The notes: generated by a model from the letters alone, not told the origin. 64,000 nucleotides of DNA from Leminorella richardii (GCF_900478135.1 NZ_LS483470.1:1-64000), one strand, 5' to 3'; positions 16,961 through 26,472 are shown, counted from the first letter of the stretch. A program made the numbers and translations.

Positions 16961-18211
16961 CTACCCTTCGGCGTGAGCGCGCTCGATCTCTTCCGCCAGG
17001 ATGGCGATGCCCTTTTCTATCAGCTCTGGTGCGGGAACGTAGTTCATGCGCATGCACTGCTGGGTATGCGGCCAGCCCTGTTCCAGACCGGGGAAAAAGT
17101 GGTGCCCGGGCACCATCAGAACGCCGCGCGCCTTCAGGCGTTCATAAAGCGTCTGGCTGGTAATGGGCAGGTCTTTAAACCACAGCCACAGGAAGATAGC
17201 CCCCTCCGGTTTGTGGATCAGGCAGCGTTCCGGTGACAGGTAGCGGCGAAGGATATCGAGGGTTTGCTCTACTCTGGCCTGATAAAACGGCCCGATGACC
17301 TGTTCCGATAGCTTAAGCAGATCGCCGCGCTGAATCATCTCCAGCGCCAGAGCTGGGCCGACGCTGCCGGGAGCCAGGCTGATAATGCCGTTCAGGTTGC
17401 CCAGCGCAGAAATAATTTCTTCATTGGCGATAACAATACCGCAGCGCGTGCCCGGTAGGCCGAGCTTGGACAGGCTCATGCACAAAATCGTGTTGGGGTT
17501 CCAAAGCGGTGTTGCCTCACTAAATATGATGCCGGGAAACGGCACGCCGTAGGCGTTATCGATAATTAGCGGTACCCCTTTTTCGTTGGCGATGGCGTCG
17601 AGGCGAGTTAGTTCTTCATCCGTCAGCACGTTACCGGTTGGGTTGGTGGGGCGGGAAACGCACATCAGGCCGATATCATCACCCACTTGCAGACTGTCGA
17701 AGTCAACGTGGTACTTGAACATGCCGTCTTCCAGCAGTTCGATCGTCGGCTTGTAAGAAACCAGCAGGTCGTCTTCAAGGCCAACGTCCGCATAGCCGAC
17801 ATATTCCGGCGCCATTGGGAATAGCACCTTCTTGACCGCCCCGTCCGGGCGGTGGCCAGCAAACAGGTTAAACAGGTAGAAAAAGGCGCTCTGGCTGCCG
17901 TTGGTCAAGGCGATATTTTTTGCGCTAATCGGCCAGCCCAGCGTTTTGCTGAGCAGATCGGCCAGCGCGTTGAGAAAGGCGTCTTTTCCCTGTGGGCCGT
18001 CGTAGTTACACAGCGATTCCGTTAGCTTTCCTTCTTTGAGCAGATCGGCACAGAGCCCTTCGAAATATCGCTGCATGGCGGGGATTTGTGCAGGGTTGCC
18101 GCCTCCGAGCATGATAGCGCCCGGCGTGCGCAGGCCGTCGTTTAAATCGCTCATTAGCTGGGTAATACCGGAAAAGCGGGTGAACTTACTGCCGAAAGAG
18201 GAAAAAGTCAT
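16961..18211 (-). CDS. avtA: Valine--pyruvate aminotransferase AvtA
   Basis: AvtA is a cytoplasmic PLP enzyme that moves the amino group between alanine and 2-oxoisovalerate, giving valine and pyruvate. The 416 residues match E. coli AvtA (417) along the whole length, from MTFSSFGSKFTRFSGITQLM. The PLP-binding Lys is Lys249 in MSLSKLGLPGTR, with Asn190 (RPTNPTGN), Asp218 and Tyr221 (IIDNAYG) of the aminotransferase I fold. It is a single gene with a downstream terminator. Confidence 0.96.
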   Translation of the reverse strand: MTFSSFGSKFTRFSGITQLMSDLNDGLRTPGAIMLGGGNPAQIPAMQRYFEGLCADLLKEGKLTESLCNYDGPQGKDAFLNALADLLSKTLGWPISAKNIALTNGSQSAFFYLFNLFAGHRPDGAVKKVLFPMAPEYVGYADVGLEDDLLVSYKPTIELLEDGMFKYHVDFDSLQVGDDIGLMCVSRPTNPTGNVLTDEELTRLDAIANEKGVPLIIDNAYGVPFPGIIFSEATPLWNPNTILCMSLSKLGLPGTRCGIVIANEEIISALGNLNGIISLAPGSVGPALALEMIQRGDLLKLSEQVIGPFYQARVEQTLDILRRYLSPERCLIHKPEGAIFLWLWFKDLPITSQTLYERLKARGVLMVPGHHFFPGLEQGWPHTQQCMRMNYVPAPELIEKGIAILAEEIERAHAEG

Positions 18212-18411
18212 GGGAGTACGCTAAAAGTCAGAATGAAAAAACATAGCCGATAACGATAACCGATAGACGGTAAAGGGTGCAACGGGACGCGAGAACGCGT
18301 TGGCTTAGCGTAAATGCTGCATTTTGGTTTTTATCTGGTGATATTGCGGGTTATCGACTCCATCCGTAAAGGGATCGCTATCGCAAGAGACTAAATTGTA
18401 CGCAATCGTGC

Positions 18412-18466
18412 TGTGAAAAAAAGTCCCGCTTAGCCGAGCTGCATCAAGTGCGAGCTCAGCCAAGCG
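18412..18466 (-). terminator. Terminator of ghrB
   Basis: On the minus strand a 14-bp stem with two wobble pairs (plus-strand arms CGCTTAGCCGAGCT at 18427-18440 and AGCTCAGCCAAGCG at 18453-18466) is followed by GGACTTTTTTTTC, just after the ghrB stop. The rest of 18212-18411 holds only the avtA leader; no gene is visible. Confidence 0.75.
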
Positions 18467-18477
18467 ACCTTCGTGCG

Positions 18478-19452
18478 TCAGCGGATTATCTGCGGATTGA
18501 CGCAGTTGCCGTCAATGCTGTCGGTCATGGCGGCGATCAGGTTCTCCACTGCCGTTTTGGCCATGGCATAGCGCGCTTCAAACGTTGCGGAACCAATGTG
18601 TGGAACGGCGACAACGTTAGGCATCGACAGCAGCGGTGAATCGACAGGCAGTGGCTCCTGTTCAAAAACGTCCAGCCCGGCTCCGGCAATTTTTTTCTGC
18701 TGTAGCGCCTCAATCAGTGCCGCTTCATCGACAACCGGACCGCGCCCCGCATTGATAAAGTAGGCGTCAGGCTTCATCAACGCCAGCTTCTCAGCGTCGA
18801 TCAGGTGATAGGTTTGCGGTGAAAGAGGCAGGATCAGACAGACGTAATCGGCGGTGGACATCAGCTTGTCCAGATCCATATAGATAGCGTCAAACCGATC
18901 TTCCGCTTCGGCGTTGCGGGTACGCGTGTGGTAAACAATTTTCATGTTGAAGCCAAAGCGCGCGCGCTGGGCCAGAGCGCTGCCGATCCTGCCCATCCCG
19001 ATGATGCCCATAGTTTTATGGTGAACGTCAACGCCAAACCAGCTTTCATCGACGCTGTCCTGCCATTCGCCCGCTTTTACCCGCTCGGCGACGTTAACGA
19101 TGCGCCTGCCGCTGGCCAGCACCAGCGCCATGATGGTATCGGCGACAGTATCGGTTAGCGCGCCGGGGGTGTGCATCAGCGGGATTTTTCTCTCGGTGAG
19201 CGCCTCGACGTCAAAGTTGTCGTAGCCCGCGGAAATAGTGGAAACGGCTCTTAGTCTCGGAGCCCTTTGCAGCAGAGCCCGATCGAGGGTTAATCCTGAC
19301 CCGATCAGGCCTTCGGCATGTTCTAGCGCAGCCAGAAATTCGGGGAAGTTGTCGTCGTTTACGGCGTCAAAGGCCGTTACGGTAAAGCGCTTTTCCAGTT
19401 TTTGTTTGAGTTCGTCGGGCAGCTTTTTATAACAAACGATCGAGGGTTTCAT
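18478..19452 (-). CDS. ghrB: Glyoxylate/hydroxypyruvate reductase B (2-ketoaldonate reductase)
   Basis: GhrB reduces glyoxylate, hydroxypyruvate and 2-keto-gluconate with NADPH. The 324-residue protein has the D-2-hydroxyacid dehydrogenase layout: NAD(P) Rossmann motif GMGRIG at 152-157, then the catalytic set Arg237 (NAGRGPVVDE), Glu266 (DVFEQEP) and His285 (VPHIGSAT). The opening MKPSIVCYKKLPDEL and the end NCVNPQ match E. coli GhrB/YiaE. yiaD lies nearby, as in E. coli, although one extra gene stands between them here. Confidence 0.95.
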   Translation of the reverse strand: MKPSIVCYKKLPDELKQKLEKRFTVTAFDAVNDDNFPEFLAALEHAEGLIGSGLTLDRALLQRAPRLRAVSTISAGYDNFDVEALTERKIPLMHTPGALTDTVADTIMALVLASGRRIVNVAERVKAGEWQDSVDESWFGVDVHHKTMGIIGMGRIGSALAQRARFGFNMKIVYHTRTRNAEAEDRFDAIYMDLDKLMSTADYVCLILPLSPQTYHLIDAEKLALMKPDAYFINAGRGPVVDEAALIEALQQKKIAGAGLDVFEQEPLPVDSPLLSMPNVVAVPHIGSATFEARYAMAKTAVENLIAAMTDSIDGNCVNPQIIR

Positions 19453-19641
19453 GGCGTCTCCTCATGGAATGGGACACAGGAAATAGGGCAGGAAGGTAAT
19501 AGTAAACAATAGCATATAAAACAGGCGGAATATGACTGTTTTTTCAGCGCGGAGGTTCTCTTTCCGTGGAAATAGAATAGCTTTTAAATGTGATTCTGCA
19601 ATGATGTCACTCTCTTTCACTAGAACTGGTTGGAATGCTCA

Positions 19642-20064
19642 ATGGACGACTTTTCCCTGCTTTTGGATACCGAACACATGTTCAAATGGCTGGCTAACGA
19701 ACCCTTTCCGACAATAAGATCGGACATTGAATCACTGCTCTGTCAGTCAGTGGTCGGTTCGCGTCTGCTTTCTTTTCAGGCGACGTCAAAACCGCAGTGG
19801 CTGACGGGAGGACGGCGCGAGAGTGAGGATGCCAAGCAGGTGATTCTGGTTCGCTCCGGCGTGGCGTTTGAGTTTATGCTTTCGGTACAGTCCCCGACGG
19901 GAGACGTTTTCGATTTGCAGGGGGTTTATTCGCGGTGTGGATACTATCTGGATGAACCGGAAAAGAGAAAATACCGATGCTGGCTGGATATTGACGGCGA
20001 CCTAACTACCCTTGGTGAAGAAGGGGAGCTTATGTCCAGGCTCTATGAAGTGGAGAAGGAGTAA
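19642..20064 (+). CDS. Hypothetical 140-residue protein
   Basis: Not recognised. A soluble acidic protein with no signal peptide or membrane segment. Visible landmarks are LLLDTEHMFKWLANEPFPTI near the N-terminus and a beta-rich middle (VILVRSGVAFEFMLSVQSPT). The start is the ATG at 19642, with GGAATG upstream; an in-frame TTG at 19630 is possible. It is on the plus strand between the minus-strand genes ghrB and yiaD, so it is expressed alone. It could be an immunity-like or regulatory protein, but nothing visible decides this. Confidence 0.6.
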   Translation: MDDFSLLLDTEHMFKWLANEPFPTIRSDIESLLCQSVVGSRLLSFQATSKPQWLTGGRRESEDAKQVILVRSGVAFEFMLSVQSPTGDVFDLQGVYSRCGYYLDEPEKRKYRCWLDIDGDLTTLGEEGELMSRLYEVEKE

Positions 20065-20084
20065 CGTTCTTCAGTCAATAAAAA

Positions 20085-20106
20085 CGCCGACAGAGGGCTG
20101 TCGGCG
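20085..20106 (-). terminator. Terminator of yiaD
   Basis: A perfect 9-bp stem, CGCCGACAG (20085-20093) with CTGTCGGCG (20098-20106), has an A run at 20081-20084 that reads as a T run on the minus strand just after the yiaD stop. Confidence 0.85.
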
Positions 20107-20126
20107 CTATGTGTAATGAATGAATA

Positions 20127-20786
20127 TTACAGCGGGCTGAGTGTAATCGTCACGCGGCGGTTCTGTGCCTTGCCCTGTTCAGTGCTGTTGGAGGCAATCG
20201 GCTGATCTGGGCCGACACCCATGGTGCGAACGCGGCTAGCGGAGACGCCCTGTGTAATCAACGCGCTGGCAACGCTGTCGGCGCGCTGCTGAGAAAGCCG
20301 CATGTTGGTTTCACGGGAGCCTGTGCTGTCAGTATGGCCGACGACGTTAACCGCGGTTTTCTCATACTCTTTTAGCACCATCGCTACGCCAACCAGCGTG
20401 TTCGCCCCAGCAGGCTTCATCGAGCTGCTGCCAGTATCGAACGTCACGTTGTCAGGCATGTTCAGGATAATCTGATCGCCGTTGCGCGTTACGCTGACGC
20501 CGGTGCCCGCCATTTTCTCACGCAGCTTGGCTTCCTGAACATCCATATAGTAGCCCGCTCCGGCGCCTAAGATGGCACCCGCAGCGGCACCAATAGCGGC
20601 ACCCTTGCCGCGATCTTTCTTGGAAGAAGAAAGTGCCCCTACGCCAGCGCCAACGACCGCGCCGATACCTGCACCAATGCCCGCTTTCCCAGCCTGAGAT
20701 TCGCCGGTATAGGGGTTAGTAGTACATCCTGAGAGAGCCAGCGCGCCGCTCAGCATGGCGGCAAGCGCAATTGTCGATCTTTTCAT
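20127..20786 (-). CDS. yiaD: OmpA-family outer-membrane lipoprotein YiaD
   Basis: A 219-residue lipoprotein. The signal peptide ends in a lipobox (ALSGC). A glycine-zipper segment (about residues 36-85, IGAGIGAVVGAGVGALSSS and related repeats) is probably membrane-associated. The C-terminal OmpA-like domain binds peptidoglycan (DNVTFDTGSSSMKPAGAN, VVGHTDSTGS, NMRLSQQRA, KAQNRRV). It agrees closely with E. coli YiaD, which suppresses a temperature-sensitive bamD allele when overproduced. The gene is followed by a terminator. It lies 16 bp downstream of a related glycine-zipper lipoprotein gene on the same strand. Confidence 0.95.
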   Translation of the reverse strand: MKRSTIALAAMLSGALALSGCTTNPYTGESQAGKAGIGAGIGAVVGAGVGALSSSKKDRGKGAAIGAAAGAILGAGAGYYMDVQEAKLREKMAGTGVSVTRNGDQIILNMPDNVTFDTGSSSMKPAGANTLVGVAMVLKEYEKTAVNVVGHTDSTGSRETNMRLSQQRADSVASALITQGVSASRVRTMGVGPDQPIASNSTEQGKAQNRRVTITLSPL

Positions 20787-20802
20787 GTTTATTCCTTACG
20801 CA

Positions 20803-21075
20803 TTACTGGTTTGAGCTACTGCCCAGAATCGCGCCAGACGCAGCGCCGACTGCGGCACCCGCAGCGGCACCGATAAGGGCGCCTTTCTTGTAATCTTTAT
20901 GAGACGAAGACAGCGCGCCTACACCCGCGCCGACGACCGCCCCCACCCCGGCACCCACGCCTACGTTGGCGGCCTGAGTGTTATTCTGGTTACTGCCGCC
21001 GTAAGGGTTAGCACAGCCCGTTAAGGTCAGTGCGGAAGCGGCGACGAGTACAACGGTTGCAATCAATGTTTTCAT
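20803..21075 (-). CDS. Small glycine-zipper lipoprotein, paralogue of the YiaD N-terminal half
   Basis: A 90-residue lipoprotein. The signal peptide ends at LTGC (Cys21), followed by ANPYGG and a glycine-zipper block (GVGAGVGAVVGAGVGALSSS, then KGALIGAAAGAAVGAASGAI). That block is nearly the same as in YiaD next door, but no OmpA domain follows. The start is the ATG at 21075, with GAGGATC upstream; a longer frame to 21165 has no signal peptide at its start. It probably arose by duplication of the yiaD 5' half, or the reverse, and is likely cotranscribed with yiaD. Function unknown. Confidence 0.85.
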   Translation of the reverse strand: MKTLIATVVLVAASALTLTGCANPYGGSNQNNTQAANVGVGAGVGAVVGAGVGALSSSHKDYKKGALIGAAAGAAVGAASGAILGSSSNQ

Positions 21076-21503
21076 TGTCTGATCCTCAGTAGAAATCGAC
21101 GTTCTGATACATTGATTAAAGATCAATTTTAACAGAAGGGAAGATTCTTTACGCAACATTTTCACTTGCGTGACATTTCTTTAACGGTGAATCCCTCTCT
21201 ATTTTAGCCCTTTTCTTGACATTCATTTCTAGCTACCCGCTCTATTTCAGCAGATAAAATAACGAGTAAATATCGCTATAACTTCATCTTCCGAAACGAT
21301 TTTTCTCTGAAAATTAGAGAGGCATCGAAAAAGTGACATACTCTTGATAATTATATAATAACAATGGGTATATTTTTATTTTGAAATTATTAATTTGTTG
21401 TCTAAATCATTACTGAAGAATGTCCAGCCGGGTGCCGCGGAGCGATTTTTTGCAGGGCGCTTAATGAACACATCATATGAAATGTCGTTTTTATGAGGTG
21501 CTA
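21076..21503. other. AT-rich intergenic region upstream of vgrG
   Basis: About 430 bp without a gene, much richer in A+T than its flanks. It must hold the promoters of the lipoprotein gene (minus) and of vgrG (plus). The best plus-strand candidate is GTGACA (21333-21338), a 15-bp spacer and TATAAT (21354-21359), about 145 bp before vgrG; the spacer is short, so confidence is low. The base composition fits the boundary of an acquired island. Confidence 0.4.
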
Positions 21504-24449
21504 ATGAAGGAACAGCTAATAGGCAAAGGTAAGGCGTTTTTGGACAAGCAGATGTTGGCTTACGGGCTGGATGGGCTGTTTGGCGGTGGAGATGAAAATT
21601 CAGGCGGCGGTGTCGGTAGGGCAACGCCCGTGTCGGACGGTATGAATCGCTATCAGTTGGGCATAGACGGCGTCAGATCTCGACTGTCTATCTTACGCAT
21701 TCAGGGGCATGAGCACTTAAGTGAGCCGTGGCGTTTCTCGGTGCAGTTTACTGCTCCACATGAGTTGTCTATGCAGCAGGTGTTAAGCCAGCGTGCCGCG
21801 ATTGCACTGGCGCCGGGCGGTATCAGCGACCTAATAAACTCAACGTTGGGACTAAGTCGCGGGCTGATGTCGGCATTTAACGCTTTCGGCGGGATGTTCA
21901 GCGATAAAGTTGGTCAGGCGTTTAATGCTCCTCTAGGTGGTTTTTCGATTAACGGCATTGTGAGATCTGTTGGTCGGAGCGCGTTTGTTACCAGTGCGTT
22001 GGGGATGAGCGGCGGCGGCGAGTTTGGTGAAACCCGCGCTCTGTACGGCATTGTGACGTCGTTCAGCCAGCTGTCCACTTCCGGCGACGAAGCCCTGTAT
22101 GAAGTGACGGTCAGTCCACGCCTACAGCTGCTAGACAACACCCGCGGTAACGCCATTTACCAAAACCAGACGGTGCCGCAGGTGGTGGAAGAGGTGCTGC
22201 GTAAGCATGAACTGACGGGTGTAGACTTCCGCTTTGAGCTGGCAGAGACCTACCCGGTTAAAGAGTACCTGACCCAGTGGGAAGAGAGTGACCTGACGTT
22301 TATCCGCCGCTTACTGGCCGATTCAGGCATCTGGTTCCGCTTTGAGAGCCACGCGGAGCACGGCTGCGACGTAGTGGTGTTCGGCGACTCGGTGCAGCAG
22401 TATCAGGACGGCCCGCAGGCCAGCTACCGTCAGCCGACCGGCAACAACGACGGCGGGCTGGAGGCGGTGTGGGACATGTCAGTCGCCCGTAAGACGGTGC
22501 CGCAGAGCGTTATTACGCAGGACTACAACTACCGGGCAGCCCTGTCGGGCATGAAGTCAGACGTCAACGAACAGAAGAAGGATGCCACCACCCGCGGGCA
22601 GCACTATCTGTACGCCGAACACTACCGTGACCGGGGGGAGGTGGTACAGAGCGGCAACGAGCAGGACGACCTGCTGGGGCAGTTTGGCAACGTGCTGGAC
22701 GGCTTTGGCAACGTGCTGGACGGCTTTGGCGGTGCGGCAAGGGGGCAGGCTAAAGAACTGCTGAACAAATTCGGCTTTGGTGATGAGAGCGGCGAAGGCG
22801 GTGAAGAAAGCCAAGAGCCGGAAGGCGTCGGTCAGGGCGCGTGGTACGGCAAGCTGTGCCATCAGCGGCTGATGACCGAGCAGATAACCATCAGCGGCAA
22901 GACCACGCTGGCGCACCTCGCTCCGGGTCAAATACTTACGGTGAACGGTTCGCCGATAGCGGAAGCGGGCGGCGGCATTCTGATTGTGTCGGTGGAGAGC
23001 ATTGGCGACAGAAGTCAGGCCTACCAGCTGACGTTTACCGGTATCCCCTACGACGCGCTGCGTCCCTACCGTCCTGCGCTGCTGGCGTGGCCGAATATCG
23101 GCGGCACACTGCCTGCGAGAGTCACCAGTCCGGACAACGACCAGTATGGCTACATGGACAGCCACGGCCGCTACCGGGTGAAGATGGATTTTGACCTGAA
23201 CGACAGCTGGCGCAAGGGCGAAGAAAGCCTGTGGATGCGCCGGGCGTCGGTCTACGCGGGCGATACTTACGGCCTGCACTTCCCGCTGATTGACGGCACC
23301 GAAGTTGCCATCGCCTTTACCGGCGGCAACCCCGACCGCCCCTATATTTCCCACGCTATGCACGACTCCCGTCACCCGGAGCTGGTCACCGCCATCAACC
23401 ACAAGCGCAACGTGATACGTACGCCTGCTAACAATAAATTGCGGATGGATGACGAGCGGGGCAAGGAGCATATCAAAGTCGCCACCGAGTATGGCAAGAC
23501 TCAGCTGAATATGGGCCACCTGGTGGACGCCGAGCGATCGCTGAGGGGGCAAGGGTTTGAGCTGCGGACGGATGAGTGGGGGGCGATAAGAGCCGAGAAA
23601 GGCATTCAAATCACCACAGAGCCGCAGAAAAAAGCGCAGGGCGCGCAGCGCGATATGTCTTCTGTTATCAAACAGCTGGAAGAGGCGCTGGCGATTGCCA
23701 GAGGACTGTCCGGCGCGGCGGAGGTGGCCGAGGCGGTGATGTCGCCGTTGGATAAACAAGAAGCGCTGCAAATGACCATTGATAGCTTGAATGCAGCAGG
23801 GGTGGCGCTCTATGGCGACGAAGGCGTCGCTTCTTTAACGCCTAAAAGCCAGCAGATTTCCGCCGGTGAAAACGTGATCGTAACCAGCGGGCAGGACGTC
23901 GCCGTCAGCGCCTTCAAGAAGTTTACGCTGGCAGCGGGGGAAATGCTGTCGCTGTTTGTACAGAAGCTAGGCATCAAGCTGATTGCCGCTTCCGGCCGCG
24001 TACAGATTCAGGCGCAGGATGACGAGATGGAGCTGACGTCGATGAAGAATATGTTCATCACCGCCGTGGATGGCAAGATGGTCATCCATGCGCGTAAAGA
24101 GCTGCTTTTAATGTCCGGCGGCGCGGGCGTTCGCATCCGCAACGGCGTGGTTGAAATCATTGCGCCAAAGCGCATTGAGCATAAGTCCCCTGCGTTAAAT
24201 CATCTGGCTGGCGAAAGCGTTAACGGGGTAATGCCCTCGTTTCAGAAAGGCGAGTTTGTGCGCAAGTTTCGCCTGCACGTGGAGGGCTCTCCTGAACAGG
24301 TTATCGCCAATCGTCGATTCAGGGTCTACCGTGCAGACGGCTCTGTAGAAGAAGGCGTTAGCGACGAAAACGGCGAGTCACCGCTGCTGGAGATGGATGA
24401 GTTGGAACAGGTCAGAATTGAGGTGCTGGAGGTGGTGAGAAATGGCTGA
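21504..24449 (+). CDS. vgrG: Type VI secretion system spike protein VgrG
   Basis: A 981-residue VgrG, the trimeric tip of the T6SS tube that carries effectors. The N-terminal gp27-like part contains LSILRIQGHEHLSEPWRFSV and YLTQWEESDLTFIRRLLADS. The gp5-like OB fold runs from PARVTSPDNDQYGYMDSHGR to the YGLHFPLIDGTEVAIAF needle entry. A DUF2345-type beta-helix follows. The last 70 residues form an extra small beta domain (FRLHVEGSPEQVIANRRFRV) of transthyretin-like look, a known way to load effectors. A linker near residues 390-410 has a 7-residue tandem repeat. The start is the ATG at 21504 with GAGG 5 bp upstream; an ATG at 21477 lacks an SD. No T6SS structural genes are nearby, so it serves a system elsewhere. 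Confidence 0.93.
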   Translation: MKEQLIGKGKAFLDKQMLAYGLDGLFGGGDENSGGGVGRATPVSDGMNRYQLGIDGVRSRLSILRIQGHEHLSEPWRFSVQFTAPHELSMQQVLSQRAAIALAPGGISDLINSTLGLSRGLMSAFNAFGGMFSDKVGQAFNAPLGGFSINGIVRSVGRSAFVTSALGMSGGGEFGETRALYGIVTSFSQLSTSGDEALYEVTVSPRLQLLDNTRGNAIYQNQTVPQVVEEVLRKHELTGVDFRFELAETYPVKEYLTQWEESDLTFIRRLLADSGIWFRFESHAEHGCDVVVFGDSVQQYQDGPQASYRQPTGNNDGGLEAVWDMSVARKTVPQSVITQDYNYRAALSGMKSDVNEQKKDATTRGQHYLYAEHYRDRGEVVQSGNEQDDLLGQFGNVLDGFGNVLDGFGGAARGQAKELLNKFGFGDESGEGGEESQEPEGVGQGAWYGKLCHQRLMTEQITISGKTTLAHLAPGQILTVNGSPIAEAGGGILIVSVESIGDRSQAYQLTFTGIPYDALRPYRPALLAWPNIGGTLPARVTSPDNDQYGYMDSHGRYRVKMDFDLNDSWRKGEESLWMRRASVYAGDTYGLHFPLIDGTEVAIAFTGGNPDRPYISHAMHDSRHPELVTAINHKRNVIRTPANNKLRMDDERGKEHIKVATEYGKTQLNMGHLVDAERSLRGQGFELRTDEWGAIRAEKGIQITTEPQKKAQGAQRDMSSVIKQLEEALAIARGLSGAAEVAEAVMSPLDKQEALQMTIDSLNAAGVALYGDEGVASLTPKSQQISAGENVIVTSGQDVAVSAFKKFTLAAGEMLSLFVQKLGIKLIAASGRVQIQAQDDEMELTSMKNMFITAVDGKMVIHARKELLLMSGGAGVRIRNGVVEIIAPKRIEHKSPALNHLAGESVNGVMPSFQKGEFVRKFRLHVEGSPEQVIANRRFRVYRADGSVEEGVSDENGESPLLEMDELEQVRIEVLEVVRNG
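22683..22724 (+). repeat. Two-copy 21-bp tandem repeat inside vgrG
   Basis: Two identical 21-bp units (22683-22703 and 22704-22724), plus the first 6 bases of a third, encode FGNVLDG twice. The repeat is in frame, so copy-number change would lengthen or shorten a surface linker without stopping translation. Confidence 0.9.
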
Positions 24450-26472
24450 CAACGCGCAAACGACGGAAAACAGCGCATCAAACGGTGAGGTGACTACCGT
24501 TGGCGTAAATAAGCGCTGCGGAGAGCCGTTTAACGCTCAACCTGTACCGCTGAGTATGCCGATGCCCTGTATTGTGATTTTGGTGCACGGTGTCAACGAT
24601 ATCGGAGAGGCATACGGGAATCAGGATACGGGGATTTGTGCCGGGTTAAACGAGCGGTTAAATCGTAAGGATCTGTCGCCGCACGTTTGGAAAGACTTTA
24701 TCGCTCAGGATATTCGCAATGCAAAGCCCTCTATGGTGGAGGATGGGCAGTGTGTTGATATTGTCGGGAAGTCGCCGATTATTCCGTTCTATTGGGGGTA
24801 TAGGCCGGTGGATAAGGAAGAGTATCTCAAAGACGACCGACGTTACTATAACGAACTGTTTCAGATATATCAGGGCAGTGAGCAATGTAGGCTGGATCAG
24901 ATGGAAGGGGATGTGAGTTCCGGCAGCGTTTGTCCACCTGACTATTCCGAGGTGGACTTACCCTACGATGCTTACGTTAGGGAAGAGTCGTTAAATGACG
25001 GCGCGTGCAACTATAGCTACACCGATCAGTTTTTTAACTATCTGGATAGTAACAAGATTAAAAACGGCGGGCTGTTTGCCAATGCTACGACCAATATTCC
25101 CGACATGTATGGGCCTGGCAGTGGAGGCATAGCGCTGTATTTGGCAAAGTGGTACTCCCGCAACAGCCTTGCGAATGGCGGCGACTACAGTCACCCAATT
25201 TATGATAACAGCCACCGGATTTATCAAGTGTTTGCCGCTCAGCGTCTGGCGGACTTAATCATTGCCATACGCACTCGGCCAGAGACGGCCAATGATGCGA
25301 TAAATATTATTGCTCATAGTCAGGGGACGATAGTCTCTATGTTAGCCAATTTTATTGTAAAAAAAGAAAACATAAGGCCTGCTGACTGCGTAATCCTAAA
25401 CCATTCTCCTTACGCGCTGGAGCCGACGATGATGGAAAACTGGCAGCCGGGATTTCAGCAAACGGAACAGGCTCGGGTTGATACGCTGGTCAGCTTCTGC
25501 CAAATGATGCGCGACAGCCGACAAACCTATGACTATACCGCTGAGGTATTAATCAAAAGCGGCGTTCTGGGCCAATGTCTGGAAGGCGCGGCACACAAAT
25601 GGGACAGACCGGAATATAGCCGTAATAATTTCGGTAAGGTGTATAACTATTTTTGCCCTAACGACCAGACAGTATCATTAAAGCCGGTTCAGGGAATGGG
25701 TTGGCAGGGCGTCCCTGATGATGTGATGAACAGGCTGGGGGATAATTTTAAGCAGCGGGTTTTTTACCAAGGGCACCCGGTGGGAAACGGGGAGTACGTA
25801 TTTTCACTCCCCTATTATGACGTCGACGCCAATATTGCGATAGGCGCCTATTCGCATAAGAGAAAAGTGCGGGCGACGACGGCGACGGCGTTTGAAAACG
25901 CCGAGTTTGGTGATCGGCGGGTAAAAGTCACGGGAGAGATCTTGCCGGAACAGTTTGATTTTGAGCTTATGGTGCGTAAGGCGAAGCTTGGTCAATCTGA
26001 CATGGGGTTAACGATGTCGGCCATTGCCCGCGATGACATCAAGCTGGTTGAAACCATGATAAAACCGGACTACCTAAGCACGAAAGCGTATCGAGTTGGC
26101 GATATTCTGTCTAAAAAAGATATCCGAATGCTGAACGGCCGAATGTTTGGCGGCGGAAATGTTATCTCTTCAGTCAGGGTAGGAGAGTACAACCAGCTGA
26201 TTGTTACCCGCATTAAAACAGCCGAAGAGATAAAGGCGCAGGCTGAAAACACTACGGTTTCCATTAGCCAGCACTCGTCGATCATGCTCAATAAGGACGT
26301 GCCGCAAAAGGCGTTTACGTATGATTTAGCGATTGGGGATTGTAATGCATATACATTAAACGGAGGGCGATTTTGGCTGGATTTGCTTAGGATGGCGGAT
26401 TGGAGACATCCTGATAATCCACTCCCTAAAGTAACAACGTATTATCAAACGGGAATTTTGCCCAAAAAATAA
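24442..26472 (+). CDS. tle3: Tle3-type T6SS lipase effector (DUF3274-like)
   Basis: A 676-residue alpha/beta hydrolase of the Tle3 antibacterial phospholipase type, expected to attack the membranes of rival cells after delivery. The oxyanion-hole segment VILVHGVND is at about residues 45-53. The nucleophile elbow is NIIAHSQGTIVSML with Ser293 (AHSQG instead of a strict GxSxG). A C-terminal half of about 300 residues, of the kind seen in DUF3274 proteins, follows. The start overlaps the vgrG stop by 8 bp (ATGGCTGA), which fits cargo coupled to its VgrG. There is no signal peptide, as expected for T6SS cargo. The family name is from memory of sequence features. Confidence 0.85.
   Translation: MADNAQTTENSASNGEVTTVGVNKRCGEPFNAQPVPLSMPMPCIVILVHGVNDIGEAYGNQDTGICAGLNERLNRKDLSPHVWKDFIAQDIRNAKPSMVEDGQCVDIVGKSPIIPFYWGYRPVDKEEYLKDDRRYYNELFQIYQGSEQCRLDQMEGDVSSGSVCPPDYSEVDLPYDAYVREESLNDGACNYSYTDQFFNYLDSNKIKNGGLFANATTNIPDMYGPGSGGIALYLAKWYSRNSLANGGDYSHPIYDNSHRIYQVFAAQRLADLIIAIRTRPETANDAINIIAHSQGTIVSMLANFIVKKENIRPADCVILNHSPYALEPTMMENWQPGFQQTEQARVDTLVSFCQMMRDSRQTYDYTAEVLIKSGVLGQCLEGAAHKWDRPEYSRNNFGKVYNYFCPNDQTVSLKPVQGMGWQGVPDDVMNRLGDNFKQRVFYQGHPVGNGEYVFSLPYYDVDANIAIGAYSHKRKVRATTATAFENAEFGDRRVKVTGEILPEQFDFELMVRKAKLGQSDMGLTMSAIARDDIKLVETMIKPDYLSTKAYRVGDILSKKDIRMLNGRMFGGGNVISSVRVGEYNQLIVTRIKTAEEIKAQAENTTVSISQHSSIMLNKDVPQKAFTYDLAIGDCNAYTLNGGRFWLDLLRMADWRHPDNPLPKVTTYYQTGILPKK

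Noticed and set aside
22557..23771. A 404-codon frame on the minus strand inside vgrG
   Set aside because: It lies wholly antisense to a clear VgrG coding region, has no family features and is a shadow of GC-rich codon use.
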